64,000 bases of DNA from Demequina litorisediminis (GTDB lineage Bacteria > Actinomycetota > Actinomycetes > Actinomycetales > Demequinaceae), in the NCBI RefSeq assembly GCF_030161615.1, contig NZ_BSUN01000001.1, positions 2,356,001 through 2,420,000 of the forward strand, written 5' to 3'. Under the pieces are notes generated by a model, which made no database searches, was not told the DNA's origin, and saw only the letters and a program-made list of their open reading frames with translations. Position numbers and translations under genes: made by a program. Shown here piece by piece: positions 11,161 to 20,627 of the stretch; position 1 is the stretch's first letter; every line of letters starts with the position of its first letter.

Positions 11161-11622
11161 ATGGACATCTCAGACCGGATTGCCGACCTTGCCGCACCGG
11201 CGGCGCAGGAGGCCGGGCTTGTGCTCGACTCCGTCACGGTGTCGCCAGCGGGCAAGCGCTCGCGCGTGACCGTGACCGTTGATCTGCCCGAGACCGAGGT
11301 GGGTTCGGCCGACCTCGACCGCGTGGCAGACGCCTCGCGTGCCATCGGTGCAGCCCTCGACGCGGCCAACGTTCCCTCGACGCCCTACGTGCTTGAGGTG
11401 TCGACCCCCGGCACCGACCGTCCCCTGACGGAGCGCCGCCACTTCCTGCGTGCGCGCACTCGCCTCGTCGAACTCGCCGTCGATGGCGAAGCCGTCACCG
11501 GGCGTCTGATCGACGTCGACGGGGATTCCCTCGTGCTCGACGTCGACGGCGAGCGCCGCGAGGTAGCACTGGGCAGCGTCACGGCCGCGAGCATCGTGGT
11601 CGAGCCGAAGCGTCTCGACTGA
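11161..11622 (+). CDS. rimP: Ribosome maturation factor RimP
   Basis: RimP assists 30S subunit maturation. The ATG at 11161 follows GGGGAAGG at 11149-11156 and gives a 153-aa protein, the normal size. Upstream in-frame codons are not needed. Conserved features: GLVLDSVTVSP, RVTVTVDLPE, AANVPSTPYVLEVSTPGTDRPLTERRHFLRARTR and a C-terminal SH3-like strand DGDSLVLDVDGERREVALGSV. First gene of the rimP-nusA-ylxR-infB-rbfA-truB-ribF run. Uninterrupted. The region 11082-11160 between the divergent lipoprotein and rimP must hold both promoters; GGCTAGAATG at 11093-11102 is a possible -10 for rimP. Confidence 0.95.
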   Translation: MDISDRIADLAAPAAQEAGLVLDSVTVSPAGKRSRVTVTVDLPETEVGSADLDRVADASRAIGAALDAANVPSTPYVLEVSTPGTDRPLTERRHFLRARTRLVELAVDGEAVTGRLIDVDGDSLVLDVDGERREVALGSVTAASIVVEPKRLD

Positions 11623-11642
11623 CACTCGTCGCAGGAGGAATC

Positions 11643-12684
11643 ATGGATATCGACATGCTGGCCCTGAGGGGTCTTGAACGCGAGAAGGAGATCTCGCTCG
11701 ACGTGCTCGTCGACGCGATCGAGCAGGCCCTGCTCTCGGCCTACCACAAGACCCCCGGTGCCTACCGTCACGCTCGCGCCCACGTCGACCGCACCAGCGG
11801 CCGGGTCGCAATCTTCGCCCGCGAGGACGTCGGCCCCGAGTCCGAAGAACTGATCGAGGATCAGCCGGAGTTCGAGGACACCCCGAAGGACTTCGGCCGC
11901 ATCGCCACGGCAACCGCGCGCCAGATCATCGTCCAGCGCATGCGCCAGGTCGGTGACGATGCGGTGCTCGGCTCCTACGCCGACCGCGCCGGCCACCTCG
12001 TGTCCGGCATCATTCAGCAGGCCGCAGACCCGCGTCAGGTCCACGTGGACATTGGCGACGTGGAGGCGATCCTTCCCCAGCACGAGCAGGTCCCCACCGA
12101 GACCTACGTCCACGGCGAGCGCCTGCGCGGCTACGTGCTTGACGTGTCGCGCGGCAACAAGGGTCCGTCCATCACCATCTCGCGCACCCACCCCAACCTG
12201 GTGCGTCGCCTGTTCGAGATGGAGGTTCCCGAGATCGCCGACGGCACCGTCGAGATCATGTCGCTGGCGCGCGAAGGCGGCCACCGCACCAAGATGGCGG
12301 TCCGTGCCACGGTCGCGGGAGTCAACGCGAAGGGCGCCTGCATCGGCCCGATGGGCGCGCGTGTGCGCGCCGTGATGAGCGAGCCTGCGCGGCGAGAAGA
12401 TCGACATCGTCGACTGGGACGAGGACCCGGCAACCTTCGTGGGCAACGCCCTGAGCCCCTCTCGCGTGGTGTCCGTCACCGTGATTGATGAGGACGCCCG
12501 CGCCGCCCGCGTAGTGGTGCCCGACTTCCACCTCTCGCTCGCGATCGGCAAGGAAGGCCAGAACGCTCGCCTCGCCGCCCGCCTCACCGGATGGCGTATC
12601 GACATCCGCTCCGACGAGGCCCCCGACACTCCCGCGGCGCGGCGCGCCGCGGGGAGTGAACCGGCCCGCCGCGAGGCGCGCTAG
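11643..12684 (+). CDS. nusA: Transcription termination/antitermination factor NusA (one indel)
   Basis: NusA binds RNA polymerase and modulates pausing, termination and rRNA antitermination. The ATG at 11643 follows AGGAGG at 11632-11637. Domains: N-terminal RNAP-binding region ([20 protein letters not shown]), S1 domain (~residues 130-195, [23 protein letters not shown]), then KH domains with [19 protein letters not shown] and [19 protein letters not shown]. It ends shortly after KH2 with no acidic repeats, as in other actinobacteria. An extra C at GAGCCTG 12381-12387 breaks the frame; GAGCTG gives [17 protein letters not shown]. Corrected length is 346 aa. Confidence 0.95.
12627..12658 (+). 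repeat. Inverted repeat inside the 3' end of nusA
   Basis: CACTCCCGCGGCG at 12627-12639 is mirrored by CGCCGCGGGGAGTG at 12645-12658, with one bulged G. It lies in the low-conservation tail of nusA, ~30 nt before the stop. It could form a strong hairpin in the polycistronic mRNA (attenuator or processing site) but may simply be GC-rich coding sequence. Confidence 0.4.
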
Positions 12685-12704
12685 ACTGTCAAGGCCGAGA
12701 AGAC

Positions 12705-12995
12705 GTGTCCGGTGACCTCCCCTCGCCCGTGCCTGGCTCTCCCGAGCCCGTGCGGACGTGCGTCGGTTGCCGTGGCAAAGACTCTCGGTCGGCCCTGATG
12801 CGGCTGGTCCTCGCGGGCGATCACGTGATCGTCGACGAGGCCGCCACTAGGCCGGGGAGGGGTGCGTGGCTGCATCCCGATCCGGACTGCCTGGCACTCG
12901 CGATCCGTCGCAAGGCCTTGGGGCGAGCACTGCGCTCGCCTGGGGCCGATGCGTCCGGTGTCGCAGTGCCGGACCGCGTCAAGGCTGTCGACTAG
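12705..12995 (+). CDS. ylxR: YlxR/DUF448 RNA-binding protein
   Basis: Small basic protein of the YlxR family, always between nusA and infB; implicated in RNA binding and, in some bacteria, RNase P or nucleoid functions. The GTG at 12705 gives MSGDLPSPVPGSPEPVRTCV. The hallmark P-x-R-T-C-V-x-C-R (PVRTCVGCRGKD) is present, followed by LMRLVLAGDHVIVD and the GRGAWLHPDPDCLALAIRRKA substrate-groove sequence. 96 aa, uninterrupted. Confidence 0.92.
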   Translation: MSGDLPSPVPGSPEPVRTCVGCRGKDSRSALMRLVLAGDHVIVDEAATRPGRGAWLHPDPDCLALAIRRKALGRALRSPGADASGVAVPDRVKAVD

Positions 12996-13080
12996 CCCAC
13001 CATTGAAGACAAGGGATGAAAACCCATGGTCGTCCGATGAGCACCTCGAGATGAGCACCCGCACGTAACAATGGTTCGAC

Positions 13081-13105
13081 CCTGCCTTGGTCGGACCAAG
13101 ACAGG
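13081..13105 (+). promoter_or_regulatory. Hairpin overlapping the infB ribosome-binding site
   Basis: CCTG-C-CTTGGT, loop CGG, ACCAAG-A-CAGG (4 + 6 bp with one mismatch). The right arm ends in CAGG at 13102-13105, sharing bases with the infB Shine-Dalgarno CAGGAG (13102-13107), so folding would mask initiation at the GTG 13112. The rest of the 12996-13111 intergenic stretch holds nothing else I recognise. Confidence 0.45.
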
Positions 13106-13111
13106 AGAATT

Positions 13112-15820
13112 GTGGCTAAGCCCCGCGTTCACGAGATCGCGAAGGAGCCGGAGTACCGAGCAAGGAACTGATTGCCAAGGCTCAACGAGCTCGGCGAATA
13201 CGTCAAGGGTCCGTCGTCGACCCTGGAGGCGCCCGTCATCCGCAAGGCCCGCGAGGCCTTCCCCGGTGGCGCCTCGGCACCCAAGGAGCAGGCGCAGCCT
13301 GCCGCATCGGCCCCGAAGAAGGCCGCACCCAAGCCCGGCCCCAAGCCTGGCCCGAAGGCCGTCGAGCCCGAGCCGGCCCCCGTTGTCGAGGCTCCGGCCG
13401 CGGCGAAGCCTGCCGCGCCTGCGCCCGCCGCGCCCGCACCTCAGGCGCCCGCGGCATCGGCCGAGGCGAAGGCAGGCGCGGCCACCCCGTCGCCTGCGGA
13501 CATGCCCAAGCCGCGCCCGCGCCCCGGTGGCAATAACCCGTTCTCGGAGCGCACCGCCGGTCCGCGTCCTCGCCCCCGTCCCGGTGGCAACAACCCGTTC
13601 CAGACCAACCGTCCCGGGCCGCGTCCCGGTGGCGCTGGTCGCCCCGGCGCCCCCGGCGCTGGAGCAGGTGCTGGTACCGGTGCTCCCGGGCGCGGTCCGC
13701 GTCCCACGCCCGGCCAGATGCCTCAGCGCGCGCCCAGCGGCCTCGGCCGTCCCGGCGCTCCCGCAGGTGGTCGCGGCGGCGGCCGTCCCGGTGCTCCCGG
13801 TGCCGGTGGCGCCGGTGCGCGCCCCGGCTTCGGTGGTGGCCCCGGTGGCCGTCCCGGCCCCGGCGGACGCGGTCGTGGCAGCACGGCAGGTGCGTTCGGC
13901 CGTCAGGGCGGCAAGCCTGCCCGCTCGCGTAAGTCGAAGCGTGCCAAGCGCGCCGAGTACGAGCAGCAGCAGGCGCCCGCGATCGGTGGCGTCAACATTC
14001 CTCGGGGTGACGGTACGACCGTCATCCGCCTGCGTCGCGGTGCGACGCTGACGGACTTCGCCGAGCGCATTGAGGTCAACCCCGCGTCGCTGGTGACGGT
14101 GCTGTTCCACCTTGGTGAGATGGCCACCGCCACGCAGTCGCTCGATGAGGGCACGTTCGAGGCCCTCGGTGTCGAGCCTGGGCTACAAGATCCAGATCGT
14201 GTCGCCCGAGGAAGAGGACCGTGAGGCTCCTCGGAGACTTCGGACTCGACCTCGAGGCCGAGCTTGCCGCGGAGACCGACGAAGAGCCTTGAGGCTCGCC
14301 CGCCGGTCGTCACGGTCATGGGTCACGTCGACCACGGAAAGACCCGCCTGCTTGACGCGATCCGCCACGCGGACGTGATCTCGGGCGAGGCCGGCGGCAT
14401 CACCCAGCACATCGGTGCCTACCAGGTCCACCACACCCACGAGGGTGTGGACCGTGCCATCACGTTCATCGATACCCCGGGTCACGAGGCGTTCACCGCC
14501 ATGCGTGCCCGTGGTGCAGAGGTCACCGACATCGCGATCCTCGTGGTCGCGGCGGATGACGGCGTGATGCCCCAGACCATTGAGGCTCTCAACCACGCCC
14601 AGGCCGCCAACGTGCCGATCGTGGTCGCGATCAACAAGATCGACAAGGAGGGCGCGAACCCGGACAAGATCCGTCAGCAGGCTCACCGAGTACAACCTGG
14701 TCTCGGAGGAGTGGGGCGGCGACACGATGTTCGTCGAGGTCTCCGCTCGCGAGAACCTGCACATCGACAAGCCTGCTCGAGGCTGTCCTGTTGACCGCGG
14801 ACGCAGGTCTCGACCTGCGCGCCAACCCCAACAAGGACGCCCGCGGTGTCGCAGTCGAGGCTCACCTCGACAAGGGCCGCGGTGCGGTGGCGACGGTGCT
14901 GGTCAACTCGGGAACGCTGCGCGTCGGAGACTCGATCGTTGCCGGTACGGCCCACGGCCGTGTGCGTGCGATGTTCGACGAGCACGACAACCAGGTGGAG
15001 GAGGCAACCCCTGCCCGCCCGGTGCTCGTGATCGGTCTGACGTCGGTGCCCGGTGCAGGTGACACCTTCCTGGTGGCCGAGGACGACCGTACGGCTCGTC
15101 AGATCGCTGAGAAGCGCGAGGCAGCCGCCCGTGCCGCTCAGGCTCGCGAAGCGTCGCAAGCGCATCTCGCTCGAGGACCTCAACAAGGCGCTCGAAGAGG
15201 GCAAGATCGACACCCTCAACCTCATTATCAAGGGTGACGTGTCGGGTGCCGTGGAGGCACTCGAGGACGCGCTGCTCCAGATCGATGTGGGCGACGAGGT
15301 CGACCTGCGCATCATCCACCGCGGTGTGGGTGCGGTGACGCAGAACGACGTGAACCTCGCGACGGTCGACAACGCGATCATCCTGGGCTTCAACGTCCGT
15401 CCCGCCGAGCGTGTGCAGGACCTCGCGGACCGCGAGGGCGTGGACATGCGCTTCTACTCGGTCATCTACCGTGCCATCGAGGACGTCGAGGCGTCGCTCA
15501 AGGGCATGCTCAAGCCCGAGTTCGAAGAGAAGCAGATCGGTGCTGCGGAGATCCAGGAGATCTTCCGTTCGTCCAAGTTCGGCAACATCGCGGGCTGCCT
15601 TGTCCGCGACGGTGTCATCAAGCGCAACGCCAAGGCGAAGGTGGTCCGCGAGGGCGTCGTCATCGGCGAGCCCACGATCGACACCCTGCGCCGCTTCAAG
15701 GATGACGCCACCGAGGTCCGCGAGGGCTTCGAGTGCGGTATCGGCCTGGGCAAGTTCAACGACATCCAGGTCGGTGACATCATCGAGACGTTCGAGATGG
15801 TCGAGATCCCGAGGGACTGA
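13112..15820 (+). CDS. infB: Translation initiation factor IF-2 (eight indels)
   Basis: IF-2 is the GTPase that places fMet-tRNA on the 30S subunit. The GTG at 13112 begins [13 protein letters not shown] long Pro/Ala then Gly/Arg/Pro-rich linker spans about residues 45-290, followed by the G domain ([54 protein letters not shown]) and domains II-IV ending [19 protein letters not shown]. Indels: one base lost at 13145-13150 (GAGCTCGGA expected); extra base at 13177-13183, 14174-14180, 14223-14229, 14284-14290, 14678-14684, 14769-14775 and 15139-15145. All are at AGCT; net +6 leaves an uninterrupted 900-aa protein after correction. Confidence 0.95.
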
Positions 15821-16258
15821 TGGTCGACAACGCACGTGCGATGAGGGTCGCGGGCACCATCAAGAAGGTGGTGGCCCGCGCCCTCGAGACCGAGATCAAG
15901 GACCCGCGTCTGGGGTTCGTCACCGTGACCGATGTTCGCGTCACCGGCGATCTTCAGCAGGCGTCCGTGTTCTACACGGTGTACGGCGGGGACGAGGAGC
16001 GTGCGGCTACGGCCGCCGCCCTCGCCTCGGCGAAGGGACGGCTGCGCACCCTCGTGGGGCGCGAGCCTGTCGATTCGCCTCACCCCGTCTCTCGAGTTCC
16101 ACCTCGATGCGGTGCCGGAGACGGCCGCCACGCTCGACAAGGCGCTCCACGAGGCGCACCAGCGTGACGAGGAGCTCCGCCGCCTGCGCGAGAGCGCCAC
16201 GTACGCCGGTGACGAAGACCCCTACCGTCGCAAGGACGAGGATGGCGAGAGCGCCTAA
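15820..16258 (+). CDS. rbfA: Ribosome-binding factor A (one indel)
   Basis: RbfA binds the 30S subunit and is needed for 16S rRNA 5'-end maturation and cold adaptation. The ATG at 15820 overlaps the infB stop (TGATG). KH-type fold sequence: [32 protein letters not shown], then [17 protein letters not shown]. An extra C at GAGCCTG 16063-16069 breaks the frame; GAGCTG gives [22 protein letters not shown], the conserved C-terminal strand. Corrected length is ~145 aa with a charged tail. The last 17 bases overlap the truB start. Confidence 0.93.
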
Positions 16259-17175
16259 GCCTGAACCGGCCCCCGGGCTGGTACTGGTCGACAAGCCTGC
16301 GGGCTGGACCTCGCACGACGTCGTGGGACGCATGCGCCGCCTTGCGGGCACTCGCAAGGTGGGGCATGCGGGCACGCTCGACCCCATGGCGACGGGCCTG
16401 CTGGTGCTCGGCATCGGCAAGGCCACCAAGGCTCCTCACCTACGTGGTGGGGCACGACAAGGTGTACGAGGCCACGATTCGCCTGGGTCAGTCGACGGTG
16501 ACCGACGACGCCGAGGGTGACGTGACGGCATCGGCCGATGCCTCTGGCGTCACCGCCGCTCAGGTCGCCGACGCGATCGCGGCGTTGACCGGCGACATTC
16601 AGCAGGTTCCCAGTGCCGTGAGTGCCATCAAGATCGATGGCCAGCGCGCCTACAAGCGCGTGCGTGACGGCGAGGAGGTCGAGATCCCCGCCCGTCCCGT
16701 GACGGTGCACGAGTTCGCTGTCCTTGCGGTGCGTCGGGAGGGCAGCCTGCTTGATCTCGACGTGCGCGTGGACGTGTCGTCGGGTACGTACGTGCGGGCG
16801 CTCGCGCGCGATCTTGGTGCCGCACTGGGTGTGGGGGGCCACCTCACGGCGCTACGACGCACGAGCGTGGGCGACCTTGAGGTCAAGGACGCCGCGACGC
16901 TCGACGAGTTGGGGGCGCTCGTCGATTCTGGTGTCGAGGTGCCGCGCCTTGCGCTGGGTGCCGCCGCTGCCGACATCCTTCCTGTGCGTGCGCTGACGGA
17001 GGCCGAGGTGCGCACGCTGGGCTTTGGTCAGTGGCTGGACGCCGACGCGACGCTCGCGTACGACGGCCCAATGGCCGCGCTCGACGCCGACGGCGACCTG
17101 GTCGCCATCGTGAGCCCCCACGGCGGCAAACTCAAGCCCGAGATCGTCTTCCGGACCGCCGCACCTCAGGCATGA
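16242..17175 (+). CDS. truB: tRNA pseudouridine(55) synthase (one indel)
   Basis: TruB makes pseudouridine 55 in the tRNA T-loop. The ATG at 16242 lies inside the end of rbfA and gives [20 protein letters not shown]. Catalytic Asp is in [17 protein letters not shown]; downstream KAYKATIRLG-type ([13 protein letters not shown]), [13 protein letters not shown] and [11 protein letters not shown] motifs are typical. The C-terminal extra domain ([17 protein letters not shown]) is the actinobacterial PUA-like one. An extra G at AAGGCTC 16428-16434 breaks the frame (KATKLLTYVVG expected). Corrected length is ~310 aa. The stop overlaps ribF. Confidence 0.94.
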
Positions 17176-18161
17176 TGGGCGCCATGCAGATCTGGCGTTC
17201 CCTTGCCGAGGTGCCTTCCGACCTGGGCGCCACCGCGGTGACCATCGGGAACTTTGACGGGGTCCACCGCGGCCACCAGGCCGTCCTGACGCGCATGGTG
17301 GCGGACGCCAAGGCGCGCGGACAGCGCGCCGTCGCGATGACCTTCGAACCCCATCCCAAGGCAGTCCACGACCCGGCCCACCCACCGGAGGCTCATCACG
17401 GGGCTTGCCGACAAACTGGACAGGCTCGCCGCCACCGGTCTCGATGGCGTCCTGGTCGTGGAGTACACCCTGGAGTTTGCGCAGCAAACCCCACAGGAGT
17501 TTGTGCACACGTGGCTCGTCGACGGGCTCGGCGCCGCCACGGTGGTCGTCGGCCGAGACACCAAGTTCGGGCGCGGCAACGCGGGCGATGTGGACACCAT
17601 GCGTGCTCTCGGCATCGCGATGGGCTTCGAGCTCGACGTCATCGATGACGCCTGCGCCATCTCCGAGTCGGGCCGACGCTGGTCGTCGACGTGGGTCCGT
17701 GAACTGCTCGAAGACGGCCGCATGCTGGACGCCGCAGGTGTCCTCGGCAGACCGCATCGGCTGCGCGGCACCGTGGTGCACGGAGACAAGGCCTGGGACG
17801 CGAGATCGGATTCCCGACCGCCAACCTCGAGGTCACCGGCGGCATGATCCCGCGTCACGGGGTGTTCGCCGCCTGGATGACGGTGGTTGACGCCCGTGAC
17901 AACGCGGCCGCGGCGGCGCTCGTGGGGGAGCCGATGGCGACCGCAGTGAGCCTCGGATTCAACTACACCGTGGGGTCCGTGGGGCTGCGCGTCGAGGGCT
18001 TCGCGATCGACCGCAGCGGCCTTGATCTGTACGGTGCCGAGGTGGCGCTCGACCTCGTCCAGTGGCGCCGGCCCATGCTCGATTTCGGGTCCGTGGAGGC
18101 CCTCATCGACGCCCTCCACGGTGACGTCGCCTGGTGTCGCGACGTGTTACATCTTGATTAA
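17172..18161 (+). CDS. ribF: Bifunctional riboflavin kinase/FAD synthetase (two indel sites)
   Basis: RibF phosphorylates riboflavin and adenylates FMN. FAD synthetase domain: VTIGNFDGVHRGHQAVL, MTFEPHPKAVH, FVHTWLVDGLGAATVVVGRD, KFGRGNAGDVDTM. Kinase domain: GTVVHGDKLGREIGFPTANLE, then IPRHGVFAAWM and NYTVGSVGLRVEGF. An extra G lies at GAGGCTC 17388-17394, and two extra bases at AAGGCCTGG 17788-17796 (AAGCTGG expected), an informative double insertion. Candidate starts are ATG 17172, 17175 and 17184; 17172 overlaps the truB stop. Corrected length is ~328 aa. Last gene of the translation cluster. Confidence 0.93.
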
Positions 18162-18188
18162 GCCAGGGACTTTACCGTCCGTTGAGGC

Positions 18189-18194
18189 TATGGT
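18189..18194 (+). promoter_or_regulatory. -10 hexamer of leaderless type upstream of gluA
   Basis: TATGGT ending 6 nt before the ATG at 18201, in a short gap (18162-18200) after ribF. No ribosome-binding site precedes the start. Confidence 0.4.
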
Positions 18195-18200
18195 CGATAA

Positions 18201-18965
18201 ATGGATGGAAGCCCAGAAGCGACCGCTGGTAGCCCGCTCGTCGTCCTTGACCAGGTCAACAAGCATTACGGCGACCTGCATGTCCTGAACGACATCAACC
18301 TGACGGTCGACCGCGGCGAGGTGGTCATCGTCATCGGTCCCTCGGGCTCGGGAAAGTCGACCCTGTGTCGCTCGATCAACCGCCTGGAGACCATCGACGA
18401 CGGCACCATCACCATCGACGGCAAGGCGCTGCCGGACGAGGGCGCCCCCTGGCGCGGCTGCGCGCCGACGTGGGCATGGTGTTCCAGTCCTTCAACCTGT
18501 TCGCGCACAAGACCATCCTCGAAAACGTCACCCTTGGCCCCATGAAGGTGAGGGGTATCGCAAAGGCGACCGCGCGCGAGGAGGCCATGGCGCTGCTGGA
18601 GCGCGTGGGCGTCGCGAATCAGGCCGACAAGTACCCCGCGCAGGCTCTCCGGCGGGCAGCAGCAGCGCGTCGCCATCGCACGATCGCTCGCCATGCATCC
18701 CAAGGTGATGCTTTTCGACGAGCCCACGTCCGCGCTGGACCCCGAGATGATCAATGAGGTCCTGGACGTGATGGCGAACCTCGCGAAGGAAGGCATGACG
18801 ATGATCGTCGTGACCCACGAGATGGGCTTTGCGCGCAAGGCCGCCAACCGCGTCGTGTTCATGGCCGATGGTCGCATTGTGGAGCAGGCCACACCGGAGG
18901 AGTTCTTCACGAACCCACAGACGGATCGCGCCAAGGACTTCTTGTCGAAAATCTTGACGCACTAG
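18201..18965 (+). CDS. gluA: Glutamate-type ABC transporter ATP-binding protein (two indels)
   Basis: ATPase of a polar amino-acid importer (HisP/GlnQ/GluA family). Walker [20 protein letters not shown]-loop [20 protein letters not shown]; signature [21 protein letters not shown]; Walker [22 protein letters not shown]-loop [19 protein letters not shown]. Indels: about one base lost at 18445-18451 (GAG CTG expected before ARLRADVGM) and one extra G at CAGGCTC 18641-18647 in the signature motif. Net zero; 254 aa. Heads an ATPase-SBP-permease-permease operon like gluABCD of corynebacteria; glutamate as substrate is inferred. Confidence 0.88.
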
Positions 18966-19014
18966 CGGCGTCGTGACTCCGGGGTCCACCCCGGGGCAAG
19001 CAAGGGAGGAAAGC

Positions 19015-19908
19015 ATGTTCACGAAGACCAAGGTGGCGGCGCTCGGCGCCGTCGCGGCCATCGCGCTCACCGCCTGCGCGTCCGATGACTCGGGCGAGGA
19101 GTCGACCACCGGTACCTCCGGCGGAACAGAGACCGCCACGGGAGATTTCCCCGAAGGTTCGACCATGGCGGCACTCGCCGAGGCGGGCAAAATCACCATC
19201 GGCACCAAGTTCGACCAGCCCCTGTTCGGCCTCGTGGGCCCCGACGGTGTGCCCGTCGGTTTCGACGTCGAGATCGGCAAGATGATCGCCGCGGAACTCG
19301 GCATCGACGAGGGCAACATCACGTGGACCGAGACGGTGTCCGCGAACCGCGAGCCCTACATCGAGGGCGGTCAGGTCGACATCGTGGTCGCGACCTACAC
19401 CATCAACGACGAGCGCAAGGAGATCGTCTCCTTCGCCGGCCCGTACTACAACGCGGGCCAGGCACTCATGGTGCTGAGCGACAACGAGGACATCGCGGGC
19501 CCCGATGACCTCGCGGGCAAGGTGGTGTGTTCCGTCGAGGGCTCGACGCCCGCCGCCAACATCGCGGAGAACTACCCCGACGCCGAGCTCAAGTTGTTCG
19601 GTGCTTACACCGACTGCCTCGAGCCTCTGCGCAATGGCCAGGTCGATGTGGTCACCACGGACAACGTCATCCTTGCCGGCTACGTTGACGAGTCCGACGG
19701 CGACTTCAAGATCGCCGGCGACCCGTTCACCGAGGAGCCCTACGGCATCGGCCTGGCGCACGACGACGACGAGTTCCGCAACTGGATCAACGATGTCCTC
19801 GAAGCCTCGTTCGACGACGGCCGCTGGATGGAAGCGTGGAACGCGACCGCAGGCACGGTGCTGCCCGAGCCTGAGCCGCCGACCGTCGACCGCTACGAGA
19901 ACAGGCGA
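19015..19908 (+). CDS. gluB: Glutamate-type ABC transporter substrate-binding lipoprotein
   Basis: Signal peptide and lipobox MFTKTKVAALGAVAAIALTAC, then a Ser/Thr/Glu linker and a SBP family 3 domain: ITIGTKFDQPLFGL, PVGFDVEIGKMIAAELG, VDIVVATYTINDERKEIVSFAGPYY, VVCSVEGSTPAANI, GQVDVVTTDNVILAGY. GGAGGAAAG precedes the ATG at 19015. The raw frame runs on to 20010, but the paralogue at 21.6 kb stops just after DRYE, and AACAGGCGA at 19900-19908 is best read as AACAGCTGA, placing the stop at 19906-19908, just before a strong hairpin. The end is therefore inferred. ~297 aa. Confidence 0.85.
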
Positions 19909-19921
19909 TCCGTCTCACCAT

Positions 19922-19955
19922 GGTGCGTCCCGGCGCTTGAGCGCCGGGACGCACC
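19922..19955 (+). terminator. Intercistronic hairpin between gluB and gluC
   Basis: Perfect 15-bp stem: GGTGCGTCCCGGCGC 19922-19936, TTGA loop, GCGCCGGGACGCACC 19941-19955, no U-tract. Position after a binding-protein gene and before the permeases suggests partial termination or 3'-end protection, which would yield excess binding protein over permease. Confidence 0.75.
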
Positions 19956-19973
19956 CTTCACCGGAAGAGGGCC

Positions 19974-20627
19974 ATGGGCGCACTCATCGACAACTACGAC
20001 CTGGTGCTGAAGGGCTTTGGCGCCACGCTGTGGGTCGCCGTTGCCTCCGGCGTGCTCGCGTTCGCGTGGGGCCTCACCCTTGCGGCCTTCCGGGTTTCGC
20101 CCGTGGGGCCGCTGCGCACATTCGCGAGCGGCTACGTGAACGTGGTGCGCAACACTCCGCTGACGCTGATGTTTGTCTTCCTGGTCTCCGCGGCACCGTC
20201 GTTGCTGGGTCTCACCGTCCCCCTGGGGATGCCCATGGCGATTCTTGCCCTCACGCTCTACACGGCGACCTTCATTTGCGAGGCGATCCGCTCGGGCATC
20301 AACTCGGTGGGGGTGGGCCAGGCCGAGGCGGCGCGCAGCGTGGGCCTCACGTTCGTCCAGACGCTCACGCAGGTGGTGCTGCCGCAGGCCTTCCGTTCGG
20401 TGTTGCCGCCGATGATCAACGTCTACATCGCGCACATCAAGAACACCTCGGTGGCCGCGGCGTTCGCCGTCACCGACCTCGTCGCGGTCGCGAACCGCTT
20501 GTCCAACGGCAATCCGGGCGACGTCGTGGGCATCTTCGCTGGCATCGGACTGTGTTACCTCGTCATCACGGTGCCGCTATCCGTCACGGCTGAGAACCTC
20601 GAGCGGAGGGTGGCGGTGGCGCGATGA
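19974..20627 (+). CDS. gluC: Glutamate-type ABC transporter permease, first subunit
   Basis: His/Glu/Gln/Arg/opine family permease. Begins MGALIDNYDLVLKGFGATLWVA with a GGAAGAGGG site upstream. The N-terminal helix, the VVRNTPLTLMFVF segment and the EAA loop (EAARSVGLTFVQTLTQVVLPQAFRSVLPP) that docks to the ATPase are present. 217 aa, about five membrane helices, uninterrupted. Ends by overlapping gluD (ATGA), so the two permeases are translated together. Confidence 0.9.
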   Translation: MGALIDNYDLVLKGFGATLWVAVASGVLAFAWGLTLAAFRVSPVGPLRTFASGYVNVVRNTPLTLMFVFLVSAAPSLLGLTVPLGMPMAILALTLYTATFICEAIRSGINSVGVGQAEAARSVGLTFVQTLTQVVLPQAFRSVLPPMINVYIAHIKNTSVAAAFAVTDLVAVANRLSNGNPGDVVGIFAGIGLCYLVITVPLSVTAENLERRVAVAR

